Shown here: one piece after another, positions 24,201-35,422 of the stretch
How positions within the stretch are numbered: the first letter of the stretch is position 1
How the letters are laid out: each line of letters opens with the position of its first letter
Notes under the pieces: generated by a model
What the model was told of the DNA's origin: nothing
What the model saw: only the letters and a program-made list of their open reading frames with translations
Database searches by the model: none
Assembly (NCBI GenBank): GCA_023853785.1
Contig: JAJIRX010000510.1
Span: 1,178,001 to 1,242,000 of the forward strand
DNA from: Psilocybe azurescens
Lineage: Eukaryota > Basidiomycota > Agaricomycetes > Agaricales > Agrocybaceae
Length of the DNA: 64,000 bases
Direction of reading: 5' to 3'
Made by a program: the position numbers and the translations under genes

Positions 24201-27200
24201 TTCAATTATTATTCGAGGAGAATGGATTTGACAGTGCGTATCTCAATCTCTGTTATCGGTTGTGTCTTAACAGCAGGTAATTACGGTAGCTTACAATCGG
24301 TTCTACGCCTCTGGGCTTTACTCTAGTACGGTTTGCGGAAGGCTCAGCTAGTGAGTGGAATTCCAATGTCGAAAGATGTCAGCTTATTTCCTATTTCCTA
24401 TAACCAGTCTCCTCGACATCCATGGACCTTCAATCTCAACCGAAACCGCATGTAGCACTGGGTTAGTCGTGGTTGACCAAGGTATGAACCAATGCATGCG
24501 GTAGCATGGACAAGTGCACTGACTGCCGATACAGCCGTCAAATATATACAATCCGGCGATGGAGACACTGCCATTGTTACTGCAGTCAACACACACGTCT
24601 GGTATGTAGGCTTTACTTGCCTATTCCGTTCTACATCTGAACAGCGCGTAAAAGGCCAGGGCAATTCGGGTAGGCTATCGTAATCACGTCATTTCCTGCT
24701 GTCTGAGATCAACTCTGGCTTGTAGATTCATGTCGGCCCAGAACATGGCATCGCCGAACTCGCGATGTGCCACATTCACTAACGAGGCTGACGGGTAGGC
24801 CCTTGTATTAGTTTTTGGCCATTCAATGTCTTTGAGAGAGTCTTTACCTAGATATATCCCATCTGAAGCCTCCGTGTCCGTTATTCTCAAGTCCAAGAGC
24901 GCTGCATTACGCGACGGTGACAATATCTTGGCCGTTATTAAATCTACAGAGGTAATGCACGGAGGTAGAACACAAGGGTTGTTTGCGCCAAGCCTCGATA
25001 CTCAGGTTAGCCTGCAGCAATCTCTACTGGCCAGGGCGGGACTGAAGGCCTCACAAATCGAGTACGTAAACTCCTGGAAGTGTGGTTGTATAGGGATCTA
25101 ATATTTTCTCTAGCTTGCTTGAAACTCATGGGACTGGTCAGTTTGTATTCTAACAATATCGCAAATGTTAACCTATCACTTCGGTAGGTACGCCTTTGGG
25201 CGATTTAATTGAGATCCAAGGCATAAATGAGGTCTTCAGGGACTCCCATGAGGCAAAGCCTCTCATTCTTGGTGCCGCAAAAACCTGTCTCGGCCATACG
25301 GAAATGGCTGCTGGACTTGTTGGCCTTCTCAAGACTGTTGGCAGTTTTCAGAATGCCGTTGCTCCAGGGTTCGTTCATCTGACCAAGGAAAACATGAACC
25401 CCTCTATTGACTGTAAAGTTGTGCCTATCCTTATTCCTACCGACACCACACCTCTGAGGAAATTACGCGACGACGTTCCTTACCGGGCGCTTGTTCTGTA
25501 AGTCACAGCGACACATGCGGGAAAAATCCTCTTACTTGCCATTTCTCAAAGCTCGAACGGATTTGGTGGAACTATGGCAGGCGTGATTGTCGAGGAAGCT
25601 ACCGGACAGCTTCTGGGTTCCTCCCGTGGTGCTAATGGTAGTATTCACGATGAACGCGTCTGGATGCCCTTCGTTGTCAGCGCAAAAACTGCGGATGCTT
25701 TGGAAGACTATCTGAAGAAGTACCTGAACTTTTGTCGGGCAGAAGCAGACGTTGATTTCAAAGACATCTGCTATACTGCCTGTGTTGGACGAGAGCACTA
25801 TCACTACCGCTTTGCTTGCGTTGCATCAGATATGACGGAACTGATAAGCTGTATAGAGGAGCGCGTTCAATATTATGAACGTGGCCATCACATTAAAAGC
25901 GTCCACGGTAATCGTGTTGCGTTTACCTTCCCAGGCCTGGGTTCACAATACCAAGGAATGGCTGGCGACCTGGCTAGATACTATCCCGACTTCAAGGATA
26001 TCATTGAGCGGAACAGTTCCGCCGCAGCCGACTTATCTGGCTTTCCGATTCCATCCTTCTTGCTAGACAAGCATACATCGTTTCACCTCAGGATAGATGA
26101 CAGTCAAGTCGCGCAGATCTGCATTTTTGTGTATCAGTGCTCCATATCTCGTTGGCTCAAGACCCTCGGTGTAGAGCCGTGTGCTGTTCTCGGACAAAGC
26201 TTGGGGGAGATCTCCGCAGCTGGTGAGTTGTTTTGCTCGAGTATTCACTGATTTGGTGTGGTTCTAATCATAGATACAGTTGTTGCTGGTGTTATGAGCT
26301 ACGATCAGGGCCTTGAATTTGTTGTCAGGCGCGCAGAGCTACTGTCTCCAGAGCCCAACAGGCCTGGTGGAATGGCTATTATTGCTGCGTCCAAGGAGAC
26401 TGTAGCGCAGTTAATTCAGCAATTAGGCTTCGAGGACAAAGTCGTTATAGCTGTATACAACGACACTGAAAGTCATGTCATTTCCGGGGAACTCTCTGCA
26501 GTCGAAGCCGTGCTCTCGGGAGCTAAAACACAAGGACTGCGGGGTGCCAAGCTGAAAGTTACTCAAGGTTAGTTAAATAGAACATCTCTTTCTATGCTCC
26601 TCTGATCCCTATCCCAGGGTTCCATAGTCCGTTAATATCTTCGGGTCTTCCCGACCTTGAACAATTGACTAAAAGAATGCATCCATACCTATTGCGGCTT
26701 AATGTCCCGCTTTATTCTACTTTATACGGTTCCGTCATCCCTCCCGATTCTTATCTCAGCTCCGCTTATTGGGTACGCACTTCATCTTTTCACATTCAAT
26801 TCACAGAATCGCTTGCCAATACATTCAGTTAGGTCGAACACGCTAAAGAGCCAGTCAGACTTTCGGATGCCGCGACAAGTCTGATTTCGGATAAAGACGT
26901 TGACGTAATTCTGGACGTTGGACCTCAGCCCTTCTTATGGACCGCCATGAAAGTGGCCTCGTCAGGGAAAGCGTCGCTCGCCATCTCTACCAAAGCCGGT
27001 AATGATCAGACTAGAGCATATCTCGAAGCAATTGCTTCATTATTTGAACACGGTGTGAAGGTAAATCTCGAGAAATTACTTTCAAATGGGCCTTCATTGG
27101 GGAAGCGAAGGTCGCTTCCTACATATCCATTCCAACGACAACGCCACTATCCCGATTTCGTTCCATCGCGTAAGAATGGCAGAGTAATTGCAAGGTCTTT

Positions 27201-27608
27201 GGCCGTACCAAATGTCAGAATTGACGCACAAATTCCCATGATGGGAGATGCGCAGTCTCTGTCTTCCAGTACGCCGTCGCCAACATCGCACAAAACCAAG
27301 GAAGATATTTCGGAGACCGTAACTCATATTATAAGGAATATTCTGGAGCTTGAATCGTCAGAGCCATTAGGTCAGTGTCATTTCGGAGGCAACATCGATC
27401 TTTCAAGCCTGCCTTCTAACTTGTTTTGTACTGGAACACAGAACTGGCCGAATCCGCGACATCTTTAGGCATCGATTCGATTTTCTTTGCCCAGATCAGG
27501 GGAAGAATTATGATAGAGCTCGATGTTGAGATTCCCGAGACATACTTGTCGGACTCGTTTACCGTTCACGACATCATACTCTATGTTGCTGAGAACAAAG
27601 AGATTTAA
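21234..27608 (+). CDS. Hybrid synthase: adenylation/CoA-ligase-like, ACP, KS, AT, ACP
   Basis: About 20 short introns; protein roughly 1,750 residues, starting MALEDDTLLGTF at 21234. Domain 1 is an adenylation (AMP-binding) fold with EQWTYGDLDSISSGLA, a divergent A3 loop IHTSSATSVMNLKC in place of TSGSTGxPKG, FKTGDLYERN and GRKDDYIQ. Domain 2 is an ACP with LGMDS (Ser codon 23615-23617). Domain 3 is a ketosynthase with Cys in TETACSTG (codon 24451-24453), His in ETHGTGTPLGD (25127-25129) and His in GHTEMAAG (25295-25297), so the catalytic triad is intact. Domain 4 is an acyltransferase with GQSLGE (Ser 26198-26200; the usual His before Ser is Gln) and FHSPL. Domain 5 is an ACP with LGIDS (Ser 27477-27479). 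No KR, DH, ER, MT or thioesterase is visible. There is one apparent extra G in the run 21725-21727. It should load an acid via domain 1 and add extender units; the product is unknown. Confidence 0.85.
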
Positions 27609-27779
27609 GGCTGCTTGAGTCACTTAAGACTACATTGCGCCTCCTAAAATATCAGCTATAATGATATACACATAGTTACCAATGTATGAACGTAACACAG
27701 AATCACTGGTTTGTTTCAAAGACTTTGTTGTTGACAGAGATTTGTTAGGAGCTCAAGAACAAAAAACTACAAACAAAAA

Positions 27780-27851
27780 TACACTGAAGGGGAGTCGAAC
27801 CCCTGCCGCTTGCTTGGAAGGCAAGCATGATAACCGCTTCACCATCAGTGT
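27780..27851 (-). tRNA. tG(UCC): tRNA-Gly (anticodon UCC), copy 2
   Basis: A perfect 72-nt cloverleaf on the minus strand: acceptor ACACTGA/TCAGTGT, anticodon stem CTTGC/GCAAG with loop CTTCCAA, T arm AGGGG-TTCGACT-CCCCT and discriminator A, followed by a T5 terminator. The body is identical to copy 1 except for one compensated acceptor pair and the missing extra C. It lies between the synthase and the P450, in inverted orientation to copy 1. Confidence 0.93.
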
Positions 27852-28050
27852 TGATATACTTCACAAGTGTATATAAATTACAAACAGGTAATAAATTAAA
27901 CAGCTTGCCAACTTCAATTTTACTTCTTTGAATTACTTGGATTTGGAACTTCTAAGTACGTCGTTTATGCTTGCGTCAATCTCAGAGATAATGATGGTAT
28001 ATTGGGAATGTGTGGTGATATAATGTGAAGAAATGCATAATTGAAGGAAT

Positions 28051-30447
28051 TTATGACCGCGCTTTGTGGAACCGTACCCATAGACCGCCCTTCAGGATCC
28101 AAAATCAGCACCAGCTCAGGATAAAAATAGACCACACTAATGATTGCGGGGAAAGTGCAAAGCAAAGCAACGCACCTTTACATAAAGAGTCAGGGCTGCA
28201 CTTGGCCAAATTTGCTCATAAGCTTGGCGGCCTTTCCTATGTTTCCATTCTAATGGGGGAGAGAACCCTCGGGTTGGAATTCGGAGGCGAGTGTAAATCT
28301 ATCGAACTGCTGCAGAAGGCGAACGAGGAAATATGACATTTCGTTGTATGCGTAGTTCTGGCCAATGCACTGTTTTTAAAGAGAAAATTTGTTCGGGTCA
28401 GAATAATGAATCCAATATGGGTGCTTTTGGTGGCACTTAGGGGGAATCAGGACTCACTATCCGAGGACCAGCGCTGAAGGGCGTGAATATCGTGGGGTTT
28501 GCAACATATCTTGCCACGCTTTCTGGATTTATCCATCGGTCCGGTTTGAACTCATCAGCATCGTCGCCCCAATGGGCAGGGTTTCGTTGAATCAGAAGGG
28601 GGAGGTATAAAATAGTCGTCTTCGCCGGCATATATAGCGGCTGTCTATCACAGAATCCTTTTGAGAATGTACGGTCGGAAGGCGGAAGGACACATGATGC
28701 TGTTCTGGTTTCTCGAATGTTAAGCGGCACTGGAGGGAAGAGGCGAAGGGTCTCGTTTATAACGGCACGCACTGTAAAGGTGCAGCGGCCGCATCAGTAA
28801 ATGTCGAATAATAAATCTATGCATTATATAGTACTTACTGTATTTCATGCGTCTAACGTGATCGAATGTAGGCGGGGATGTAGGCCCACAGTGCTCGAGT
28901 ACCTCGTCGCGCAGCTTCCTCGTAACATCTGGGTGAATGGCGAGAAAGTACGTAAGAAAGGTCAGAACGCAGGCGGTCTAGAGTCCGAGTAAGTAGAGGA
29001 TAATCTCGACGGTAACCAAGAAACGAACGGTGTCTCGGGAAGCCAGTAGCATGCTCGTTAGCTGATCGCGTATTAAAATAGGGTCTACATACACCGCTTC
29101 AGTCAGCCAAATGAGCACGGCGTATGTTCGAGATTCTCCCTACCGTCGGTACTATCCGTCAGATGTTGCATGAAATTCTTGTCCGTTATGTTATTTATAA
29201 CCCCAGCACCGTTCATCGTTTTCTTCGCCTCTAAAGCCGAGTGAACCAGTGGATCGACCCATGCCTGTATCACCTTGCAGTGTTCTTCATTTTTATCCTT
29301 GAATAACTCAAACAACGGCCAAACAGCTCCGAGACGTCCGCGGTGCGTTATATTGAGCTGCGCCATCTCAAACGCGCGAGCAAACGAGCCCCAGTGGTCC
29401 TCTGTGGCCGAACCCTTTGGACCCATAGCCGTTTTCCCTGGAATCGGGAGCGATGCAGACATTGTGTCCAAGTTCTTGCCCATCAGGAACTCGGACGCCG
29501 CATCCAGAGAAAAACGTCCATATAGGTCCTGAGCATCGCAGGCAGTACCTGATGCCTCTAATGATGATAAGATAGATAGAGTCTGTGTACAGTGCCGTTC
29601 GAATAACTCAAAATCTGAAAACCGCTCTCTAGCGAAAAATGGCCGCGTCATATTGCGATGCTGATCAAGGTTAGAACACGCAAGGGTGTTTATATGAATG
29701 AAAAGCTAACCATTTTCCATTTCTTCGAGGAGATGACTCAATTTTTACTATCCTGAACGACATGTGAAGCTCGTACCTCGTCATCGCGATTAAATATGCC
29801 TTCACCAAGAAACAACTCCCTGGAGTCCGTATATTGTCAGAATTCTATTGTTGTTGAAACTTGGCACTGAAACTGACATTCGCTCTTTCTGCGATATGCC
29901 TCTCCAAAATTGTGAAAACCCCGTCGACGTGACATATTTAGCGTGCTCTTGATCCATAGATATGATCTATGATTAACGTCAGTTTTCAAACCACGATCAT
30001 GACGTGTTACTAGGGCCGCCATCGATATTTAAAGCCTGGGCACGCATAGTGACGAGAGAGAACACACACATTATCACGCCACAAAATTCTGAGGTTCAAC
30101 GTCGTACACTGGTATTCTTCAAAGAGCTCCAAGTATACATCTAGCACATAGCTATTCTTGAAGGCGCCGACCATCCTGAGAAGAATGTCGGTATTTCCTG
30201 GCCATTTCCCGACGACGCGAGGAATCGTTTTCGCGCCTAGGCTGCGGGCTTGTCTGTCCTGCTTTGATTCAACATAGGCACCCTCAATCGTGGCCCATAT
30301 CAGAATAAACCCCAAGTGAGCTGGAATGAATAATAGCCCAAGTCGGTAACGCAATAAAGAGAGAAAGCAAGAAAGAACAGAAGCAGGGATTACAAATATT
30401 CTGAAGAGGTCCAAGAGAAGTCTAACCCGATAATTAGCGGGGTTCAT
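28051..30447 (-). CDS. Cytochrome P450, CYP63-like
   Basis: The start is MNPANYRVRLLLDLFRIF at 30447, giving an N-terminal membrane anchor with several hydrophobic segments, followed by IPRVVGKWPGN, TLNLRILW, ELFLGEGIFNRDDE, HRNMTRPFF and the I-helix ASRDTT (split by a 52-nt intron). The K-helix ExxR is in INETLRLFPPVPLN. The heme loop is TPFSAGPRICIGQNYAYNE, with the thiolate Cys codon at 28367-28369; an intron falls inside the loop. The end GGLWVRFHKARS stops at 28051. This residue pattern matches the basidiomycete CYP63 group of membrane-bound monooxygenases as I know it. One frame break near the C-terminus, at the run 28255-28259 (C5 on the coding strand), is cured by one extra base. It could tailor the product of the neighbouring synthase (about 0.4 kb between genes, convergent), but that is inference. 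Confidence 0.85.
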
Positions 30448-33400
30448 GATGAGGAGAAAGAAAGCAGGCTGAGGGTATCATTCTTAAGAAGATGCCCGTA
30501 CTGTCTTTAAACCCAGACTCGCCCGGATACTGCCTTGTAGCACGCTGTCGCCTGGTCAGAGAATACGAGCAACCGGTGAGATCACGCAACCCGTCCTGTT
30601 GGCACATCGAGGTCCCAGGCAAATCTGTCTATTCGCCGCATAAACATCCGCAAATATCGGCGCTCATCTAAAACCGAGATCCTAGGCTTGCCTCATTTGG
30701 CCACATATCCTCAAGTATTCTCCTATCCAGCATTTTCTCGGAGCGGAACCATTGCTTGCAAGTCTCTCAGCGCACTGGTCTTTTCTCCGTGGTTCGCGAG
30801 TTATGCAGCATATCGGTCTGGATGCCAAAAATTAGACGGGCGACTCTTTTCAGCTACTAGGTCGCACGGGATATATGGGCTTGTGAAGGGCGATACCAGC
30901 TCAATTTACTTATGTAAATCGACTGAAAATCTCGAGGATCAGAAAACTCTGCAGGCTCAGGTTAGCGCGTTTTCTGTGGCTTTTGCTCTGCCTCGCGGGA
31001 TATCGCGATCAGAATGCAATCCCACGAGCTGTCTATCAAGCTAGCACTACATGATGACTCTGGGGCGATATAAGTATTCTTGTCTTTGAATTGACACACG
31101 CTGGCCAGTTTATGTGCGATATTCGATTGACTCCTGGATAGACCGCCGGTGGCGCTTCCGTGTTGACCACTATCCGGACATCTTCATGATTCATGGGAGA
31201 CTTTCGGGTGACATTCATGAGGAAGAGATAAGGGAATATTCCAATGGCACGTATAGGTTCAGAATACAAGAAATAGAAATCCCCCGATGCGGATGCAATC
31301 CACAGCGGAAATAGTGAGTAAATGCTGCCTCTGGGCACGAGACCTCTCTTGGACTCCGTCTTATTTTCGTCGACAGTGATGGACACAATATTTTGCTTCT
31401 GCAGTTGAGCCGCTAGTCGCTGGACATGATCTAATTGGCACTCCCCGAGACGTTTGGCTCGAGAGAGGCGTCTCTCCTGGAGTCTGATCACTCTTATCAT
31501 CTGATAATGACGAGTGTACAGGTCCCAGGGACTACGGATATAGAATATAGAGTATCACTGACCACTAGTACGGCAGGGCTGGGTTAATGCTTCCTTTACG
31601 TAGGGTCTCCTGATAGCATTTGGGTGTCCTCAGCTGGTTCTATGCCTGGTACCTATATTCGCTTGCTTCTGAGGCGCCCACTGTCATCGTATGGGAACCG
31701 GCTGCTCGGCCTCCTCGTTCAATTTCTCTGGCTGCGGCGATCGCGGCCCGTCCCACAGACAATACACATTGAGGGCCTCTGCGACCCCGAGCATTGTGGG
31801 CTAATTATTGCCGTCGGAACAGATGTTTCAAGTTGATGATGATCGCTGATAGTGAGCATCAACGAATGAACGAAAGTGACGGTCTAATGGAAATCCATAG
31901 TAAGTACCAGGCTTTTTAACCAACCTTTTATTTGACAATGTCTTCATAAAAATGATGATTTTTGGAGCGCTGAGCTTGAATATCACTTCCCAGTTTTTTT
32001 TTTTGCAGTCGCTTTTGTTGATTGAAACTTTATTGATTATGCATCTGCAGTTTCAGTCGTTTCTGAAGGGAAAAACGTGCCTGCCTATTAATGTACGTGG
32101 TATATGGGCGCTTGTGACCCGGTGATGCATCATGCTCATAATAAAGTATGACACCCAGCATGATTACCCCAAGATTGCCCGATTTAAGTTTGTCGATTCA
32201 ATTCTGATTACTAACTTCCTATTTCAAATCAGGATCAGAAGGCTTATTATGGCCTGTATGCAGCCTTTCACCGACCAAGTCGGATAGAGCAGACTCGGGT
32301 GTCCTCCTGAGAAAGCCGACTTCATCCCAGCCACTATGTAAGTACCGACTGGGGGTTCTGTTGGGAGTTTCGATGTCCCGACACAAGTTCATTGGTGGGT
32401 GTTGGTGGTGTTGGTACTGGTACTTCAAGTTGCCCGACCCGAAGTGATCGATGAGAAGGCTTCCTGGGAGGGAGAATACGAAATAAATACGGGCCATGTT
32501 CACTTCTGTATGCATCAAAGTAAGTACGTTGTATGGTGGCATCAGTAGAATATTTCTGATTAAAGTGGCATTCGGCTTGGGGTATTCTCCGTGTTGCGCT
32601 GTTCTTGAATATCCTTCGCGTATTCCAGTTTCCGAATGGGAATCGTGTACGAACTCCTACTAGATATGCAGCACGATAAATATACTACATGGTGTGGGAT
32701 ATTAGTGGCGTGAGTCCTAATCTATCGTTCCGTCCTTTTTCCGGTCGAGGGTTCAGGTCTAGAATACGAAATAAATACGGGCCATGTCCACTTCTATATG
32801 CATCAAAGTAAGCAAGTTGTATGGTGGCATGAGTAGAATACTTCTGATTAAAGTGGCATTCGGCTTGGGATACTTTCCGTGTTGCGCTGTTCTTGAATAT
32901 CCTTCGCGTATTCCAGTTTCCAAATGGGAATCGTGTACGAACTCCTACTAGATATGCAACACGATAAATATAATACATAGCGTGGGCTATTAGCGGCATG
33001 AGTACTAATCTATCGTTTCGTCCTTTATTCCGGCCAAGGGTTCAGGCCTAGTTTTGCCTTCACCCAATATTTATCTCGTGTGGATTACCAACGAACTTTT
33101 GACTCAAACATTGGTGCTGATCAGTATCTTTGCTTAAACGAGTGCACTTACAGGCCATGCATGAGCTAATGGGCGTAAACTAAGTAGCTACTGACCTTCC
33201 AGGGCTTTTTAATTTAAAGAATCGATGACGATGATGGATTGTATAACCGCTTGCATCATCCCGACCAGAGGCTTTGGCCGGGACATTTCAGCTTCGTGGG
33301 TTGAGTGAAGTAGATTAATGGCCAGACCAGGTCGTATCGTTCAGCTTGCTTATCTCCTTACACTCACATATTTTGGTCGAAGCTGAACGCTTTCTCCATT

Positions 33401-34366
33401 ATTTGTACGGGCATGTGGGACCATTATGCTTACTTCCTTGTGGACCGCGGGTACTCTATGCAGTAGAGAGCGGCTTTAAACCATCTCAGCGCGCACTAAG
33501 GCTGGTGCACTAAGTACATGTCTTTTTGCGAGTGTGAAATGAACACATTGGGCGATCGGTAGCAAGATAACAGCGCGGCGTAGGCGTGCTGTAAATATGC
33601 CAGTGGCAGGCACCGTGAGACAGGTGTTCAGTGCTCAGGTCATCTGACAGTGCGCACATATGCAGAGAAGGGCGAGCGCTTGAATTTCCTGTACCTCGTA
33701 CCTCGCTTTAGGCCGTATGTAGCGGAGGATATGTCGATAATGGGCGGTCCCTTGGGCGGTCATGACAAGAATGGGAGTATATGTTTTGGCGCTGGGCTAA
33801 TTCTCGGGTACCTGAAATTGAGCATGAAGACTGTGCTAAACCAAATTAAGGTCATGGATCAATACTCCACTTGCAGGGTTCAGACCAGTATGTCTGAATA
33901 TAGAAAGAATTCAAGGCGATGATTTTTGTAATAAAATTGAGCATTAGAGAAAGTAGTTCACTTCTATACCAGACGTTTTGCCCGGTGGGTGTTCTGGTGT
34001 GATAATGCTAAATCGTCTATAGCATTAGCGATGGCATATCTGAGGTTGCACCGGATTCCGCCTTCACTCATAACGTCTGAATTGCATACTTGAGCGACTT
34101 GGCCTTGGTAATCATTCATATACTCCATCTGCGCAAGAACAGACTTGAAGCACCGGTTGTTGCACGAAATTCAGGTACAGAACATAATCATACTAGCGTA
34201 AGTTCTCGGTAGAATCAGCAACGTAGTATGCATTGGGGGTTCGTGACTTCGGGCAAATCGAATTGAAGCTTCCCCATCTAGAGCTCGTCTGGTCGTTGGC
34301 CTGATCAACCGGTCGGTATATTGGCGGATGTAAAAGGGGTAAGTAACAAATCAGAACCTTTCCGTT
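30448..34366. other. Gene-poor region, no gene recognised
   Basis: About 4 kb with only short ORFs lacking coding bias or motifs. It contains the 288-bp tandem duplication annotated separately. A degraded transposon or relic gene is possible, but no reverse transcriptase, transposase or integrase motif was seen. Confidence 0.4.
32473..33049. repeat. Tandem direct duplication, two copies of about 288 bp
   Basis: Copy 1 is 32473-32760 and copy 2 is 32761-33049, head to tail. Both begin AGAATACGAAATAAATACGG and end GGGTTCAGG plus a few bases. I judge them roughly 90% identical by eye. Most differences are transitions, with little length change. No coding sequence is conserved between the copies. 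Confidence 0.88.
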
Positions 34367-34519
34367 AAGCAAACAGGGCGGGCTCACAGGACAGGAGCTG
34401 TGCGTGCGTGGAGTACTGTTATATGGTTTGTAGTAGTTTGTTAGGTCTGCATGGGGCCTTGCTCCAATAGACATAAATTTACAAGAGAAAAAAAAGAAGA
34501 AAAAAAAGCAAACAGGGCG
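34367..34519 (+). mobile_element. Short retroposed insert with 14-bp target-site duplication and A-rich tail
   Basis: The 14-mer AAGCAAACAGGGCG occurs at 34367-34380 and again at 34506-34519. The 125 bp between ends in an A-rich tract (AGAGAAAAAAAAGAAGAAAAAA) directly before the second copy. This is the signature of LINE-machinery-mediated insertion of a short RNA, as with a SINE or small processed transcript. No clear pol III A or B box was found, so the parent RNA is unknown. It lies just beyond the stop codon of the minus-strand gene at 34541 and may be in its 3' UTR. Confidence 0.65.
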
Positions 34520-34540
34520 ATTAAATGACATTGTGCAAAT

Positions 34541-35190
34541 TCACGCTGAAAATGTCGAATTGGATTGGGTCGATGATGATCCTTCTAAAGCGGCTAGCTG
34601 GTCAACGAGATCGTCCATAACTGAACGTGTTGGTGGAGGAGGTGGCGGCAGATGTGTTTGATTGCTATCATAAGAGGTGGAGCGTGTGCCGTCACGATCA
34701 CCATGATAGGCGTCTGAGGCGATCGTACTGCCTTTGGTTGTCGGGACGAGAAGGCTTCCGTGCGGTTCGAAGCCAGGGGCAATTCGCCGCAGTGCCTCGC
34801 GTTTCCTGCGTTCTTTCTCTTCTTCGCGCGAGGCGAGATATGCCTCACGACGCGCTGCATGTGCAGCGAGCGTTGTTCGACGGGAGGATTCGATGGTTAC
34901 TGTGTGTGGTTCTAGGGTGAATGGGTAGACGAACTGTAACCATTTCATTTATTTGAAATTGAAATGAGGTTGAGGTGATGAATGTGGTATAGTGTAATCC
35001 GCGTACTTACGTAGTTGTTTACTGAGTCTGGCAGGGGATGTATGTCTGGTGGAAGTTCGACCTACGGCGTTTGAGTAGGAGGCAACTTGTAACTGTTGAT
35101 GAAATTAATTCATACTGGTCTCGGAACCCTAAGACTGGGCGATTTAATCAAAGGGATTGAGGCTGCGGCTGCGTAAGGAGCTAATAGAAT
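34541..35190 (-). CDS. Small uncharacterised conserved-looking protein
   Basis: Two exons are firm: 34541-34933 and 35011-35061, joined by a GTAAGT..TTACAG intron, giving VELPPDIHPLPDSVNNY then FVYPFTLEPHT. A further upstream exon around 35120-35190 fits (ILLAPYAAAASIPLIKSP, ending before a GTATGA donor), but the start codon is not resolved. The second half has a charged helix (AYLASREEEKERRKREALRRIAPGFEP) and a Pro-rich tail. I do not know the family. It is transcribed divergently from BUD32, with at most about 230 bp between them, so they probably share a promoter region. Confidence 0.55.
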
Positions 35191-35422
35191 TTGGTAGCTG
35201 ATTTTTATTAGTACAATTGGGGATCAGCTCACATTGAGTCATGATTTACTAGAGAGAGTCCAGAGGATGATGATGGGCGGAGGAAAGCCCCTAATCTTAG
35301 CTAAGCGATGTTGGAAGACAATATCTTTGGAGATTAGCAAGGACAAACAACAAAGATTATCTCCGTTTACAGTAATTGTAACTCTTGTGATCTTTGACTC
35401 CCCCTGTACCTTCTGCCATAGA

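Noticed and set aside
32473..33049. RIP-type mutation of the tandem duplicate
   Set aside because: Transitions dominate by eye, but both directions occur, and classic RIP is not established in Agaricomycetes.
30448..34366. Hidden retrotransposon in the gene-poor region
   Set aside because: No reverse transcriptase, RNase H, integrase or transposase motif was found in any frame, and no long terminal repeats apart from the tandem duplication, whose copies abut each other.
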